A stretch of 64,000 nucleotides of DNA, taken from the NCBI RefSeq assembly GCF_030418165.1, contig NZ_JAUHTQ010000001.1, forward strand, positions 124,001 to 188,000, read 5' to 3'. This DNA comes from Ureibacillus aquaedulcis. GTDB taxonomy: Bacteria; Bacillota; Bacilli; Bacillales_A; Planococcaceae. Each line of letters starts with the position of its first letter. Positions within the stretch are counted from its first letter, which is position 1. Shown here one piece after another: positions 43,737 to 52,207 of this stretch. The notes under the pieces were generated by a model that saw nothing but the letters and a program-made list of their open reading frames with translations, searched no databases and had not been told where the DNA came from. The position numbers and the translations under genes are program-made.

Positions 43737-44939
43737 GTGAAGGATCTATTCATAAAAACAGAGCAACAACGTGTTTGGCTCGAAAAGTTAGCAAGCATAG
43801 AGAAAAAAATCAAAAGTAATGCACAAGAAATCGATGAGCAATCATCATTCCCTCATGAGCATATCCATGAACTCCGAAAAATTGGCTACACGAAATTGAC
43901 TTTACCCAAAGAACTTGGTGGCGAAGGTTTCAATGTATATGAAGCAATTGCACTTCAAGAAACGCTAGGAAGCTATGATGGCAGCACAGCTTTGGCGACT
44001 GGGTGGACATTGCTGACTGTTGGAGAGCTGTTCGAAAACAAATATTGGGAAACTTCGAAATTAAGCGAGTTTGCAAAAAAAGTAGAACAGGGTGCCATCA
44101 TTAACCGTGCAGTTAGTGAAGTGGCTACTGGAAGTCCCATTCGTGGCGGTCGACCAGGAACAACTGCAAAAAAGTCCGGCAACCAATGGATCATTAATGG
44201 CAGAAAAAGCTATACAACAGGCTCACCAGAACTAGATTACTTCTTAACATCAGCTTGGATTGAAGAGGAGGAGAAAATTGGGTTCTTCTTGATTCATAAG
44301 GATTCAGAAGGGTTAGCGATAGATGAAACTTGGGATGTAATTGCAATGCGCGGTACTGGAAGTCATGATCTAGTACTAAACAATGTAATAGTGGATGAAT
44401 CGGATTTAGTGGAGCTTCCTACTTACACTACAGGTTTTAAATTAAATGGGTGGTTACTGCTTGTACCTGCTACATATTTGGGTATTGCACAAGCAGCAAG
44501 AGATTATGCACTTCAATTTGCCAATACGCATTCACCAAATAGTATTAAGGGAACTATTGCTACATTGCCGAATGTGCAAGCATTGCTTGGTGAAATCGAA
44601 TTAGAGCTTGCGACAGCTCGCTTTACTTTATACGGTGCTGCACAAAGCTATGTGGAATCAAAACAAAAAGAAGCACAAGGATATCAATTATCAGAAGAAG
44701 AGGGAACATTAATTATCAATGCAATAAATACAGCAAAACATGTGGTAACAAACGCAGGCCTTAAAGTAGTCGATAAAGCAATGCGTGTTGTAGGGGCAAA
44801 AAGCCTACAACGTTCAAACCCGCTGCAGCGATACTATCGGGATATACGTGCTGGACTTCATAACCCGCCAATGGATGACATTACAATTAAAAAATTGGCC
44901 GAAGCGGCATTAAAGGATAATGAAAATAGAGGGAGATAA
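43737..44939 (+). CDS. Acyl-CoA-dehydrogenase-fold flavin monooxygenase-like protein
   Basis: Protein of 400 residues with the acyl-CoA dehydrogenase fold: LRKIGYTKLTLPKELGGEGFN, FLTSAWI-type beta domain with GRKSYTTGSPELDYF, and the C-terminal helical domain ending RYYRDIRAGLHNPPMDD. The usual catalytic YEGT Glu of true dehydrogenases is missing, and the DIRAGLHNPPMDD ending resembles DszC/SfnB-type FMN-dependent monooxygenases used for sulfur or nitrogen scavenging. GTG 43737 has AAAGGAAG ahead. It is 5 bases before a cystine-type ABC transporter, so oxidation of an imported sulfur or amino compound is a fair inference. Confidence 0.78.
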   Translation: MKDLFIKTEQQRVWLEKLASIEKKIKSNAQEIDEQSSFPHEHIHELRKIGYTKLTLPKELGGEGFNVYEAIALQETLGSYDGSTALATGWTLLTVGELFENKYWETSKLSEFAKKVEQGAIINRAVSEVATGSPIRGGRPGTTAKKSGNQWIINGRKSYTTGSPELDYFLTSAWIEEEEKIGFFLIHKDSEGLAIDETWDVIAMRGTGSHDLVLNNVIVDESDLVELPTYTTGFKLNGWLLLVPATYLGIAQAARDYALQFANTHSPNSIKGTIATLPNVQALLGEIELELATARFTLYGAAQSYVESKQKEAQGYQLSEEEGTLIINAINTAKHVVTNAGLKVVDKAMRVVGAKSLQRSNPLQRYYRDIRAGLHNPPMDDITIKKLAEAALKDNENRGR

Positions 44940-44944
44940 TTAAA

Positions 44945-45820
44945 ATGAAAATTAACAAACTATTGAAATTTGCAGTTGTAGGTTTAGCATCTGTATCAAT
45001 ACTTGCCGCATGTGGCGGCAATGAGACTAGTGGAAGCTCTTCTTCATCTACAACAGAAGATGGCCAGGGAATCCGTAAAGTGAAAGTTGCGTACGATCAA
45101 GCAGGTAAGCCGATGACATTTATCGATGATAAGGGTAATCCAACTGGTTATGACGTAGAAGTGATGAAATTAGTTGATGAATTAATGCCGGAGTACGAGT
45201 TTGATTATGTTGGTACAACAAATGATGACTTACTAATTGGGGTTGAACAAGGGAAATATCAAGTTGGTGTAAAAAATGCCTTCTGGACAGAAGAACGTAC
45301 AGAGAAATTTATATTCCCGCAAGAGTTTTTAGGCTTAAGCAGTGCGGGGCTTGTGCTGAAAAAAGAGAATGAAGATATTAAAGATTTAAGTGATTTTGCA
45401 TCTGCAGGATTTACTTTAGCTCCAATTGCTGCAAACAATGCTCAATATACGGTGATTGCTGAATATAACGAAGCAAATCCTGATAACCCTGTAAAATTGC
45501 AAGCAGGTGAAGAGTTTACTGTGGATGTCGTTCAATGGGTAAATGAAGGACGTGTAGACGGCGGTGTAATTATCGAAGGTGCATTCAATGGGCAAGTATT
45601 GGCTGAAGAAGGACCATATCATAATTTAAAAGATGAGGTTGTTTACAACGAATTCGATGTAATTAAAACTTGGCCATTATTTAATAAAAAAGAGCAGGAA
45701 TTTGCAGATGCATATGATAAAGCAATTAAAGAACTAAAAGAATCTGACAAGTTACGAGAATTAAGCAAAGAATTTTACGGAAGAGATTTATTTGAAGTAT
45801 TAGATCAAGTAGAACGCTAA
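44945..45820 (+). CDS. Polar amino-acid ABC transporter binding lipoprotein
   Basis: Lipoprotein of 291 residues: signal peptide with lipobox SILAACGG near residue 22, Ser-rich linker, then a family 3 binding domain (KVKVAYDQAGKPMTFIDDKG, NPTGYDVEVMKLV, GKYQVGVKNAFWTEERTEKF). The family binds polar amino acids, cystine and related sulfur compounds (TcyJ/TcyK in B. subtilis). First transporter gene of the operon. A partial AAGGAGGGCT/AGTCCTTTT stem after the gene may lower expression of the permeases. Confidence 0.85.
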   Translation: MKINKLLKFAVVGLASVSILAACGGNETSGSSSSSTTEDGQGIRKVKVAYDQAGKPMTFIDDKGNPTGYDVEVMKLVDELMPEYEFDYVGTTNDDLLIGVEQGKYQVGVKNAFWTEERTEKFIFPQEFLGLSSAGLVLKKENEDIKDLSDFASAGFTLAPIAANNAQYTVIAEYNEANPDNPVKLQAGEEFTVDVVQWVNEGRVDGGVIIEGAFNGQVLAEEGPYHNLKDEVVYNEFDVIKTWPLFNKKEQEFADAYDKAIKELKESDKLRELSKEFYGRDLFEVLDQVER

Positions 45821-45951
45821 ATTTATTTTTTATCCTATATAAATTTTAAGGAGGGCTGTTGGGCTGTCAAATTTGCTCATAGTCCTTTTCTGATATGTAA
45901 ATATAAAAATGATAGTAGGTTCGATTTTCGAAAGGAAAGTGGTGAACTTTA

Positions 45952-46662
45952 TTGGAAAAGTATTTTGATATTACTTATTTATGGACTACTATTCCTCAGC
46001 TAATACCTTTTCTATGGATTACGTTACTTGTTGCTGCTCTTGGCGTTCTCATTGGATCACTTTTAGGCTTGTTATTGGCAATGTTTAAATTATCGAAAAA
46101 TAAGATTCTAAGATTTATTGCAAATACCTATATTACAATCATGCGTTGCACACCATCCATTGTTTTGTTATTCCTTGTCTATTATGGGATTCCGGCATTT
46201 TCGGAATCTTTTCTGGGGATCTATTTACAAGATGTTCATACCGGTGTTTATGTTGTCATTACATTTAGTTTACAGTTTGCTGCAATGATGGCAGAAGTCA
46301 TTCGGTCAGCGTATCTTTCGGTCGATAAAGGACAATATGAAGCTGCAGTAAGTGTCGGGTTAACACCATTCCAGGCATACCAACGGATCATATTCCCGCA
46401 AGCTTTCGTGATTGCTCTCCCTAACTTTGGCAATGGCGTCATTTCCGTCTTACAAGAAGGAGCACTTGCTTATACAATCGGCTTTATCGATATCGTTGGA
46501 AAGGCAAACTTAATTATTGCGAATAATTACAATACACATGCGTTCGAAATTTATATTGCTCTTGCAGTATTTTATTGGGTACTTTCAATTGCTATTGAAA
46601 AGTTCTTTGGAAGACTTGAGAAAATATTTAGCAAAGGGCAACGTTCGCTAAAAACTAGTTAA
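45952..46662 (+). CDS. Amino-acid ABC transporter permease
   Basis: Permease of 236 residues of the HisM/TcyL type with about five membrane helices. The coupling EAA loop is QYEAAVSVGLTPFQAYQRIIFPQAFVIALPNFGNG. It starts at TTG 45952 after GTGGTGAAC. A 131-base gap separates it from the binding-protein gene. It pairs with the next permease. Confidence 0.85.
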   Translation: MEKYFDITYLWTTIPQLIPFLWITLLVAALGVLIGSLLGLLLAMFKLSKNKILRFIANTYITIMRCTPSIVLLFLVYYGIPAFSESFLGIYLQDVHTGVYVVITFSLQFAAMMAEVIRSAYLSVDKGQYEAAVSVGLTPFQAYQRIIFPQAFVIALPNFGNGVISVLQEGALAYTIGFIDIVGKANLIIANNYNTHAFEIYIALAVFYWVLSIAIEKFFGRLEKIFSKGQRSLKTS

Positions 46663-46674
46663 GGAGGAGCGCAC

Positions 46675-47391
46675 ATGGATTCTAGCTTTCTAAATATGGA
46701 ATTTCTGATCGATACATTCTTTGTAGCATTAAGTGGTGTACCGGTAGCGCTTCTAGTAACAGTCGTTGCGATGGCGATTGCGTTGCCGGTCGGTTTTTTT
46801 CTTGCCCTAACACGTATTAACGAAATTCCAGTTTTAAATTGGTTTACAAAAATTTATGTATCCTTTGTACGGGGAACGCCCATTATTATTCAAATTTTTG
46901 TTTTATATAGTGTCATTCCCCTAATTTTATCGGGAATCTTCGAAAAATATCATATTGACTATCCAGTCTATGATATAAATCCATTGTGGTATGCTTTTAT
47001 TATTTTTTCATTTAATACAGCTGCTATTTTAGTAGAGGTTTTCCGCTCCGCTTTGAAAACGGTAAGTCAAGGACAGCTTGAAGCTGCTTATTCAGTAGGG
47101 TTAACATCTTCTCAGGCATATCGAAGAATTATCATCCCGCAAATGCTTGTTACAGCGTTACCGAATCTCTGTACGGCGACTATAAATTTAATAAAAGCAA
47201 CCTCTCTTGGTTATGCAATTTCCCTGCAGGAAATTACATTAAAGGCAAAGGTGGCGGCAAATGTGGGCTATAACTATTTAGAAGCATATATTGATATTTT
47301 CATAGTTTACATGATTTTATGTATGACGGTTGAATACTTATTTAAGCTGTTCGAAAAACGATTAAGCCGCTATAAATACACTACTGCTTAA
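46675..47391 (+). CDS. Amino-acid ABC transporter permease
   Basis: Second HisM/TcyM-type permease, 238 residues, five or so helices; EAA loop QLEAAYSVGLTSSQAYRRIIIPQMLVTALPN. AAGGAGGAG lies before the ATG. Together with the previous gene it should form a heterodimeric channel; the presence of two permeases and one ATPase fits the TcyJKLMN cystine system. Confidence 0.85.
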   Translation: MDSSFLNMEFLIDTFFVALSGVPVALLVTVVAMAIALPVGFFLALTRINEIPVLNWFTKIYVSFVRGTPIIIQIFVLYSVIPLILSGIFEKYHIDYPVYDINPLWYAFIIFSFNTAAILVEVFRSALKTVSQGQLEAAYSVGLTSSQAYRRIIIPQMLVTALPNLCTATINLIKATSLGYAISLQEITLKAKVAANVGYNYLEAYIDIFIVYMILCMTVEYLFKLFEKRLSRYKYTTA

Positions 47392-47403
47392 GGAGGCAAG
47401 AAG

Positions 47404-48159
47404 ATGCTGGAAATAAAAAACATCCATAAATCGTTCGGTAAAAATGAAATTTTAAAAGGTGTCGATTTGAAAATTGATAAGGGCGATGTAGTAGTAATTT
47501 TAGGGCCAAGTGGTTCCGGCAAGACAACGTTGCTTCGATGCATTAATTTTCTTGAAAGAGCAGATCAAGGTTCTGCATCCTTTGGAGAGGTAACTGTTGA
47601 TCTAAAAACAGCTTCCAAAAAAGAAGTATTGGCAATCCGCAAGAAAACGGCCTTTGTATTTCAAAATTATAGTTTATTTAATAATAAAACTGCTTTAGAA
47701 AATGTAGCAGAAGGGCTAATAATTGGGAGAAAAGTGCTGAAACATGATGCCTACGAAATTTCAAAAAAAGCGCTCGATAAAGTAGGTTTATCAGAAAAAT
47801 ACGATTCTTACCCTATTCAACTATCAGGTGGGCAGCAGCAGCGTGTTGGTATTGCACGTGCAGTGGCATTGAACCCGGATATTATCCTTTTTGATGAACC
47901 GACATCTGCATTAGATCCAGAGCTAGTTGGAGAAGTCCTGCAAGTGATGAAGGAAATTGCAAAAGAAGGTACAACAATGCTTGTCGTCACACATGAAATG
48001 GGTTTTGCAAAAGATGTTGCGAACAAAGTAATCTTTATGGATGGCGGTAATATTGTCGAAGAAGGAACGCCACACGAAATTTTTATTACACCAAAGGAAG
48101 ATCGAACTCGTCGCTTTCTACGTCGTGTCTTGCCTGGTGAATATGACTTTGAAATATAA
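47404..48159 (+). CDS. Amino-acid ABC transporter ATP-binding protein
   Basis: ATPase of 251 residues of the GlnQ/TcyN group. Walker [15 protein letters not shown]-loop VFQNYSLF, signature [14 protein letters not shown], Walker [20 protein letters not shown] and the His switch VVTHEMGFA are all present. AAGGAGGC lies before the ATG. Last gene of the monooxygenase operon; the stem at 48364 probably ends it. Confidence 0.9.
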   Translation: MLEIKNIHKSFGKNEILKGVDLKIDKGDVVVILGPSGSGKTTLLRCINFLERADQGSASFGEVTVDLKTASKKEVLAIRKKTAFVFQNYSLFNNKTALENVAEGLIIGRKVLKHDAYEISKKALDKVGLSEKYDSYPIQLSGGQQQRVGIARAVALNPDIILFDEPTSALDPELVGEVLQVMKEIAKEGTTMLVVTHEMGFAKDVANKVIFMDGGNIVEEGTPHEIFITPKEDRTRRFLRRVLPGEYDFEI

Positions 48160-48170
48160 TAGAACTAGCA

Positions 48171-48420
48171 TTGAGGCTGGGACAGAAGTAAAAAATTCTT
48201 TGTATGATGGAAGATTCTATATTAAGAAATTGATATTTTATAAATTGATTGGAGTGGAGGGGCGACTCCTGGGGGAACAGCACGAGTGAGAGACTACAGG
48301 CTCGAGCCGTGCCCGAGGATGCGCGTCCCCGCAATGGAAATCAATTTAAGCTACATCAAGATAACACCATTTTCCTACTCTAGGAAAATGGTGTTTTCGG
48401 GTTATGTCCCACCCCCTTTT
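48171..48420. repeat. Composite intergenic repeat with nested inverted repeats
   Basis: Outer arms TGGGACA (48178-48184) and TGTCCCA (48405-48411); an inner AAATTGATT/AATCAATTT pair (48242-48347) frames a GC-rich core GGAGGGGCGACTCC...CGCGTCCCCGC. The GAGGCTGGGACA edge and the GGCGACTCCTG core look like repeated intergenic sequence found widely in Bacillales genomes (from memory). No coding content is supported. Confidence 0.7.
48364..48398 (+). terminator. Terminator of the monooxygenase-ABC operon
   Basis: Perfect 14-base stem ACACCATTTTCCTA and complement with a 3-base loop, then a short T run. Confidence 0.82.
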
Positions 48421-48504
48421 GGGTAAATCTGGATGTCAATACTTGATGTTTCTACACAATCCCTTAAAATAAGCTATAATTAGTTATATAATTAAATATT
48501 CTCA

Positions 48505-48700
48505 TAAAGGTTCTTTTGCAACTAATGCAAAAAGAGTAAAAGGGAAGCTGGTGAAAATCCAGCGCTGTCCCGCAACTGTAAATGGGAGTAGCACCAAATC
48601 CACTGTTTTAAAAATTTGTAATGGAGGGAAGGGGTACGATACCATAAGCCAGGATACCTGCCTTTATGATGACCGATTCAAGCCTTACGAGGATAAGGGG
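48505..48700 (+). promoter_or_regulatory. Cobalamin (B12) riboswitch
   Basis: Shows the cobalamin-riboswitch core AAAAGGGAAGCTGGTGAAA, CCAGCGCTGTCCCGCAACTG, the CCACTG and GGGAAGG elements and the B12 box AGCCAGGATACCTGCC (48647-48662). It is followed by a terminator at 48732, so adenosylcobalamin should cause early termination ahead of the B12 uptake genes. Confidence 0.97.
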
Positions 48701-48731
48701 AGTACAATAGTGTAATTTTCTATAATTACTA

Positions 48732-48769
48732 AAACGTCTCTCTTATACTCAGGGAGACTTTTTATTTTG
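48732..48769 (+). terminator. Riboswitch-controlled terminator
   Basis: Stem GTCTCTC/GGGAGAC (one G-U pair) and TTTTTATTTT tail, between the B12 riboswitch and btuC. Confidence 0.88.
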
Positions 48770-48861
48770 GCTCGGAAATCCCGGACTTAACAATGAAATA
48801 CGAAGTGATTTCAATTTCTGCTAAAAATATATCATGTAAAGAATCTTGTTGAGGTAGCATT

Positions 48862-49857
48862 GTGAAAAAGAGTATGATGTTTGCTTATAGTACATCAATC
48901 ATTATTTTATTAGTTAGCATTTGGCTTGGCGTTTCGATCGGGTCGGCGAATGTCCCGCTCTCGACCTTGTGGGATAGCGAAACAAATCCCAGTGCGTACA
49001 GTATTTTATGGGGTATTCGAATGCCGCGTGTGGTTTTGGCAGGGCTTGTCGGAGCTTCATTGGCCATTGCTGGGGCGGCCTTTCAAGGATTGCTCAAAAA
49101 TCCTTTGGCCGATCCCTATACACTTGGTATTTCTTCCGGTGCTTCTGTTGGAGCGGTTGCAACCATTTTCTTTAGTCTTTCACTACCGATAATCGGTGTA
49201 TACACTTTGCCGCTTATCGGAATGATAGGGGCATTCATAACAATGATGCTCGTATTATCCTTCGCGAGATTAATCGACCGTACCTTGAAAATGGAAACCC
49301 TTATTTTAACGGGTGTTATTTTCAGTTCCTTTCTGGGGGCTTGCATCTCGTTGATGATTGCACTTACCGGCCAACAGCTGCGAGAGATTACAAGCTGGCT
49401 TCTTGGTAGTGTGTCCATGCGGGGATGGCCGTATGTCCAAATGATTTTGCCGTTTGTTGTCATTGGGGTTGTACTTCTGTGGCTCAATCGCCGGGAACTC
49501 AACGCCATGATGTATGGTGATGAACGGGCACAGGCCTTGGGGGTAAATGTAAAGAATAGAAAGTATGCGATTTTGGCTGGAGGTTCAATGCTTACTGGAG
49601 CGGCAGTGGCCGTTTCAGGTACTATTGGCTTCGTTGGGTTAGTTGTGCCACATATGACGCGTATGCTTTGGGGCACAGATCATCGGCATTTACTAACGCT
49701 ATCATTTTTAAATGGTGCCAGTCTTTTAATCCTTTGTGATCTCGTTTCAAGGACAATCATTACGCCATCAGAATTACCAATCGGTGTGATTACAGCTTTT
49801 ATTGGCGCGCCTGTCTTTTCGTATATCTTCTTTAAGCAGCGAAGAAGTAGGGGGTGA
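48862..49857 (+). CDS. btuC: Cobalamin ABC transporter permease, BtuC-like
   Basis: FecCD-family permease of 331 residues with about ten membrane helices. Family blocks: RMPRVVLAGLVGASLAIAGA, FQGLLKNPLADPYTLGISSG and GTIGFVGLVVPHMTR. FecCD permeases also carry siderophores, but the B12 riboswitch and the CbiZ and adenosyltransferase partners fix cobalamin/cobinamide as cargo. GTG start after GAGG. No btuF binding-protein gene is in this operon. Confidence 0.92.
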   Translation: MKKSMMFAYSTSIIILLVSIWLGVSIGSANVPLSTLWDSETNPSAYSILWGIRMPRVVLAGLVGASLAIAGAAFQGLLKNPLADPYTLGISSGASVGAVATIFFSLSLPIIGVYTLPLIGMIGAFITMMLVLSFARLIDRTLKMETLILTGVIFSSFLGACISLMIALTGQQLREITSWLLGSVSMRGWPYVQMILPFVVIGVVLLWLNRRELNAMMYGDERAQALGVNVKNRKYAILAGGSMLTGAAVAVSGTIGFVGLVVPHMTRMLWGTDHRHLLTLSFLNGASLLILCDLVSRTIITPSELPIGVITAFIGAPVFSYIFFKQRRSRG

Positions 49858-49861
49858 ATAC

Positions 49862-51325
49862 ATGCTAAACGTACAACATATTTCGGGTGGATATGGAAAT
49901 ACACCCCTTCTATCGGATATTTCATTTCACGTAGAAAAAGGGAAGATGGTAGGCATTCTTGGACCGAATGGATGCGGAAAATCGACACTATTGAAAGTTA
50001 TCAGCGGCATCATGAGTCCCACTTTTGGAAGCGTCATCATCGATGGAAAGGATATAAATCATTATTCAACCCGCGAGTTGGCCAGAAAAATGACCATATT
50101 GCCGCAGCTCCATGCAACAGCCTTTTCCAGTACAGTACGAGAGACTGTGTCAATTGGTCGTTACCCCCATCAATCAGGCTTCTTCTCCAGCTGGGGAGCC
50201 GAGGATGAAAGAGCTGTAAAAAAGGCAATGCAGCAGACAGGGGTCGAAAAATATGAAGACCACTATTTGGAGTTTCTATCTGGTGGGGAACAGCAAAGAG
50301 TTTTCATCGCGCAAGCTTTGGCCCAGGCGTCAAGTCTGCTATTGCTTGATGAACCGACCAATCATCTGGATATTGCACATCAAAAGCAAATCCTGGATAT
50401 GATTCGTCGAGAAGTAACAAAAAATAAACTGACGGTAGTTTCTGTTTTCCATGATATTAACTTAGCGTCACTCTATTGCGATGAAATTTTGTTAATGGAA
50501 AATGGGAAAGTAAAAGCTTTCGGTGCGCCGCATGAGGTTCTGCTTGAGGAGCAAATCGAGGATGTTTATCGTACACGGATTTCCATAAAAGCGCATCCTG
50601 AGCAGCCAAAGCCGCAGATGACGATTCTGCCGGACGTAGACGAGCACTCAGAAGAAAAAATAATTACAATAAATCATTTGAACATAAGGGAAGAATATAT
50701 TGAATTTAAATCAAGCTTTCCGTTGAGAGTGCTATCGTCATCCGTTCATAATGCCGGATTGGGCTGGTATGCAAACTTTATCAACCGGACAGTACAACCT
50801 GATTATGATATTGACCATGTACACGAAGAATATTATCAGTACTTAGTGCATGAAGGCTTTTCACCTACAAATACGGTGGGCATGATGACTGCCGTTGACA
50901 CAAAAAAGGCGGTAATCAAGAAATATGAAATGCCTTATGGTGAAGTTTTCGTAGTAGTAACCGCTGGAGTTGGAAATGCAATCGATGTCTCGCAAAGCTA
51001 TAAACGCAAATATGGTGATAGGGTCGGAACAATCAATACATGGGTGATCATCAATGGAAAATTATCTGATGAAGCCTTTGTGCAAGCGATGATGACAGCA
51101 ACAGAAAGCAAATCAAAGGCATTGCAGCATGAAGAGGTGTATGATTGCATATCGGATACACTTGCAACTGGTACACCGACGGATAGCTTATTGATTGCGG
51201 CAACACAGCAAGGGAAATTCATGCAATACGGGGGACCCATTACAGAGGTTGGCCAAGTAATTGGGAGAGGTGTTTTTGAGGCGACGGTAGAAGCCATTCA
51301 AACTTATCGAAAAGGGGATAGTTAA
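49862..51325 (+). CDS. Fused BtuD ATPase and CbiZ adenosylcobinamide amidohydrolase
   Basis: Two-domain protein of 487 residues. Residues about 1-255 are a FepC/BtuD-type ATPase: Walker A GPNGCGKST, signature LSGGEQQRVF, Walker B LLLLDEPTNHLD. After a linker, about 280-480 is CbiZ (NAGLGWYANFINRTV, GMMTAVDTKKAV, VTAGVGNAIDVS, NTWVIINGKLSDEAFVQAM), which cuts the aminopropanol side chain from adenosylcobinamide-type corrinoids so they can be salvaged. B. subtilis YvrA has the same fusion. ATG 49862 follows AGGGGGTGA and overlaps nothing; the permease ends 4 bases before. Confidence 0.93.
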   Translation: MLNVQHISGGYGNTPLLSDISFHVEKGKMVGILGPNGCGKSTLLKVISGIMSPTFGSVIIDGKDINHYSTRELARKMTILPQLHATAFSSTVRETVSIGRYPHQSGFFSSWGAEDERAVKKAMQQTGVEKYEDHYLEFLSGGEQQRVFIAQALAQASSLLLLDEPTNHLDIAHQKQILDMIRREVTKNKLTVVSVFHDINLASLYCDEILLMENGKVKAFGAPHEVLLEEQIEDVYRTRISIKAHPEQPKPQMTILPDVDEHSEEKIITINHLNIREEYIEFKSSFPLRVLSSSVHNAGLGWYANFINRTVQPDYDIDHVHEEYYQYLVHEGFSPTNTVGMMTAVDTKKAVIKKYEMPYGEVFVVVTAGVGNAIDVSQSYKRKYGDRVGTINTWVIINGKLSDEAFVQAMMTATESKSKALQHEEVYDCISDTLATGTPTDSLLIAATQQGKFMQYGGPITEVGQVIGRGVFEATVEAIQTYRKGDS

Positions 51326-51327
51326 AA

Positions 51328-51888
51328 ATGAAACTTTATACAAAAACAGGGGATAAAGGCAAAACAAGTTTAATGGGGGGACGTGTAAGCAAGGACGATT
51401 TGCGAGTGGAAGCCTATGGTACAATCGATGAGCTGAATTCCTATATTGGCAAGGCTGTAACCGAATTGGATGCGCAAGTATTCAAAGACTTGCTGGAAGA
51501 CCTTGAAACGATACAGCATGAGTTGTTTGATTGCGGCGGCGATTTAGCTAATGTGATGAAAGAGCGCAAGTATACATTGCAGGAGTCTTCTATTGAAGCA
51601 TTGGAGAAAAGAATTGATGCCCTGTCAGATGAAGCTCCGCCATTAAAAAGGTTTATCCTGCCTGGTGGGACTCCTGCAGCAGCAACACTTCACATTGCTC
51701 GGACAGTTACACGAAGAGCGGAACGTCGGGTTGTCACATTAATGAATGAAGCCTCTGATGTGCCAACAATCGTTCAAAAATACTTAAACCGTTTGTCTGA
51801 TTACTTTTTCGCAGCTGCACGTGTTGCAAACTTCCGATCCAACATTAAGGATATCGAATATATCCGAAGTGGAGATGTATTTAAATAA
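51328..51888 (+). CDS. PduO-type cob(I)alamin adenosyltransferase (YvqK)
   Basis: Adenosyltransferase of 186 residues that moves adenosyl from ATP to cob(I)alamin. KLYTKTGDKGKTSLMGG is the ATP-binding N terminus, VEAYGTIDELNSYIG and HIARTVTRRAERRVV with LNRLSDYFFAAARVANF complete the family signature. It lies 2 bases after the BtuD-CbiZ gene, the last gene under the riboswitch. It should supply adenosylcobalamin to IcmF at 59974. Confidence 0.95.
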   Translation: MKLYTKTGDKGKTSLMGGRVSKDDLRVEAYGTIDELNSYIGKAVTELDAQVFKDLLEDLETIQHELFDCGGDLANVMKERKYTLQESSIEALEKRIDALSDEAPPLKRFILPGGTPAAATLHIARTVTRRAERRVVTLMNEASDVPTIVQKYLNRLSDYFFAAARVANFRSNIKDIEYIRSGDVFK

Positions 51889-51900
51889 TTAAATGAAATT

Positions 51901-51941
51901 GCCCCGTAAGTTAGAAGTTGTCTAATTTTACGGGGCTTTTA
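51901..51941 (+). terminator. Terminator of the B12 operon
   Basis: Stem GCCCCGTAA/TTACGGGGC with inner TTAGA/TCTAA pairing and a T run. Confidence 0.92.
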
Positions 51942-52067
51942 TCTATTTATCGGAATCTCGGTTTTATTTGTATGAAAGAAAGGGTACTAGGTGGAGAGTG
52001 TTTGGTAGAAAAATAGTGCATTATTAACGAACTATCAACAAATTAATAGAAATATTTGAATAATGCG

Positions 52068-52097
52068 TTGACTGAATGCTCATTCATAATTTACAAT
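52068..52097 (+). promoter_or_regulatory. fadF promoter with TetR-type operator in its spacer
   Basis: TTGACT (52068-52073), an 18-base spacer and TACAAT (52092-52097). The palindrome TGAATGCTCATTCA (52073-52086), within ACTGAATGCTCATTCA, fills the spacer, where a bound repressor would block polymerase. A related palindrome lies at 54528. It resembles the FadR operator half-sites of B. subtilis (TGAATGA...TCATTCA). Confidence 0.68.
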
Positions 52098-52207
52098 AGA
52101 CATAAAAATGAGGGTTCTTGAATTTATTAATATTATAGAATCATTTAAGACTACTCTAAAAGAAGTTATTTGAACAAAGGGGAAAAAAGGGAAAAGGGGG
52201 AGAAGAA

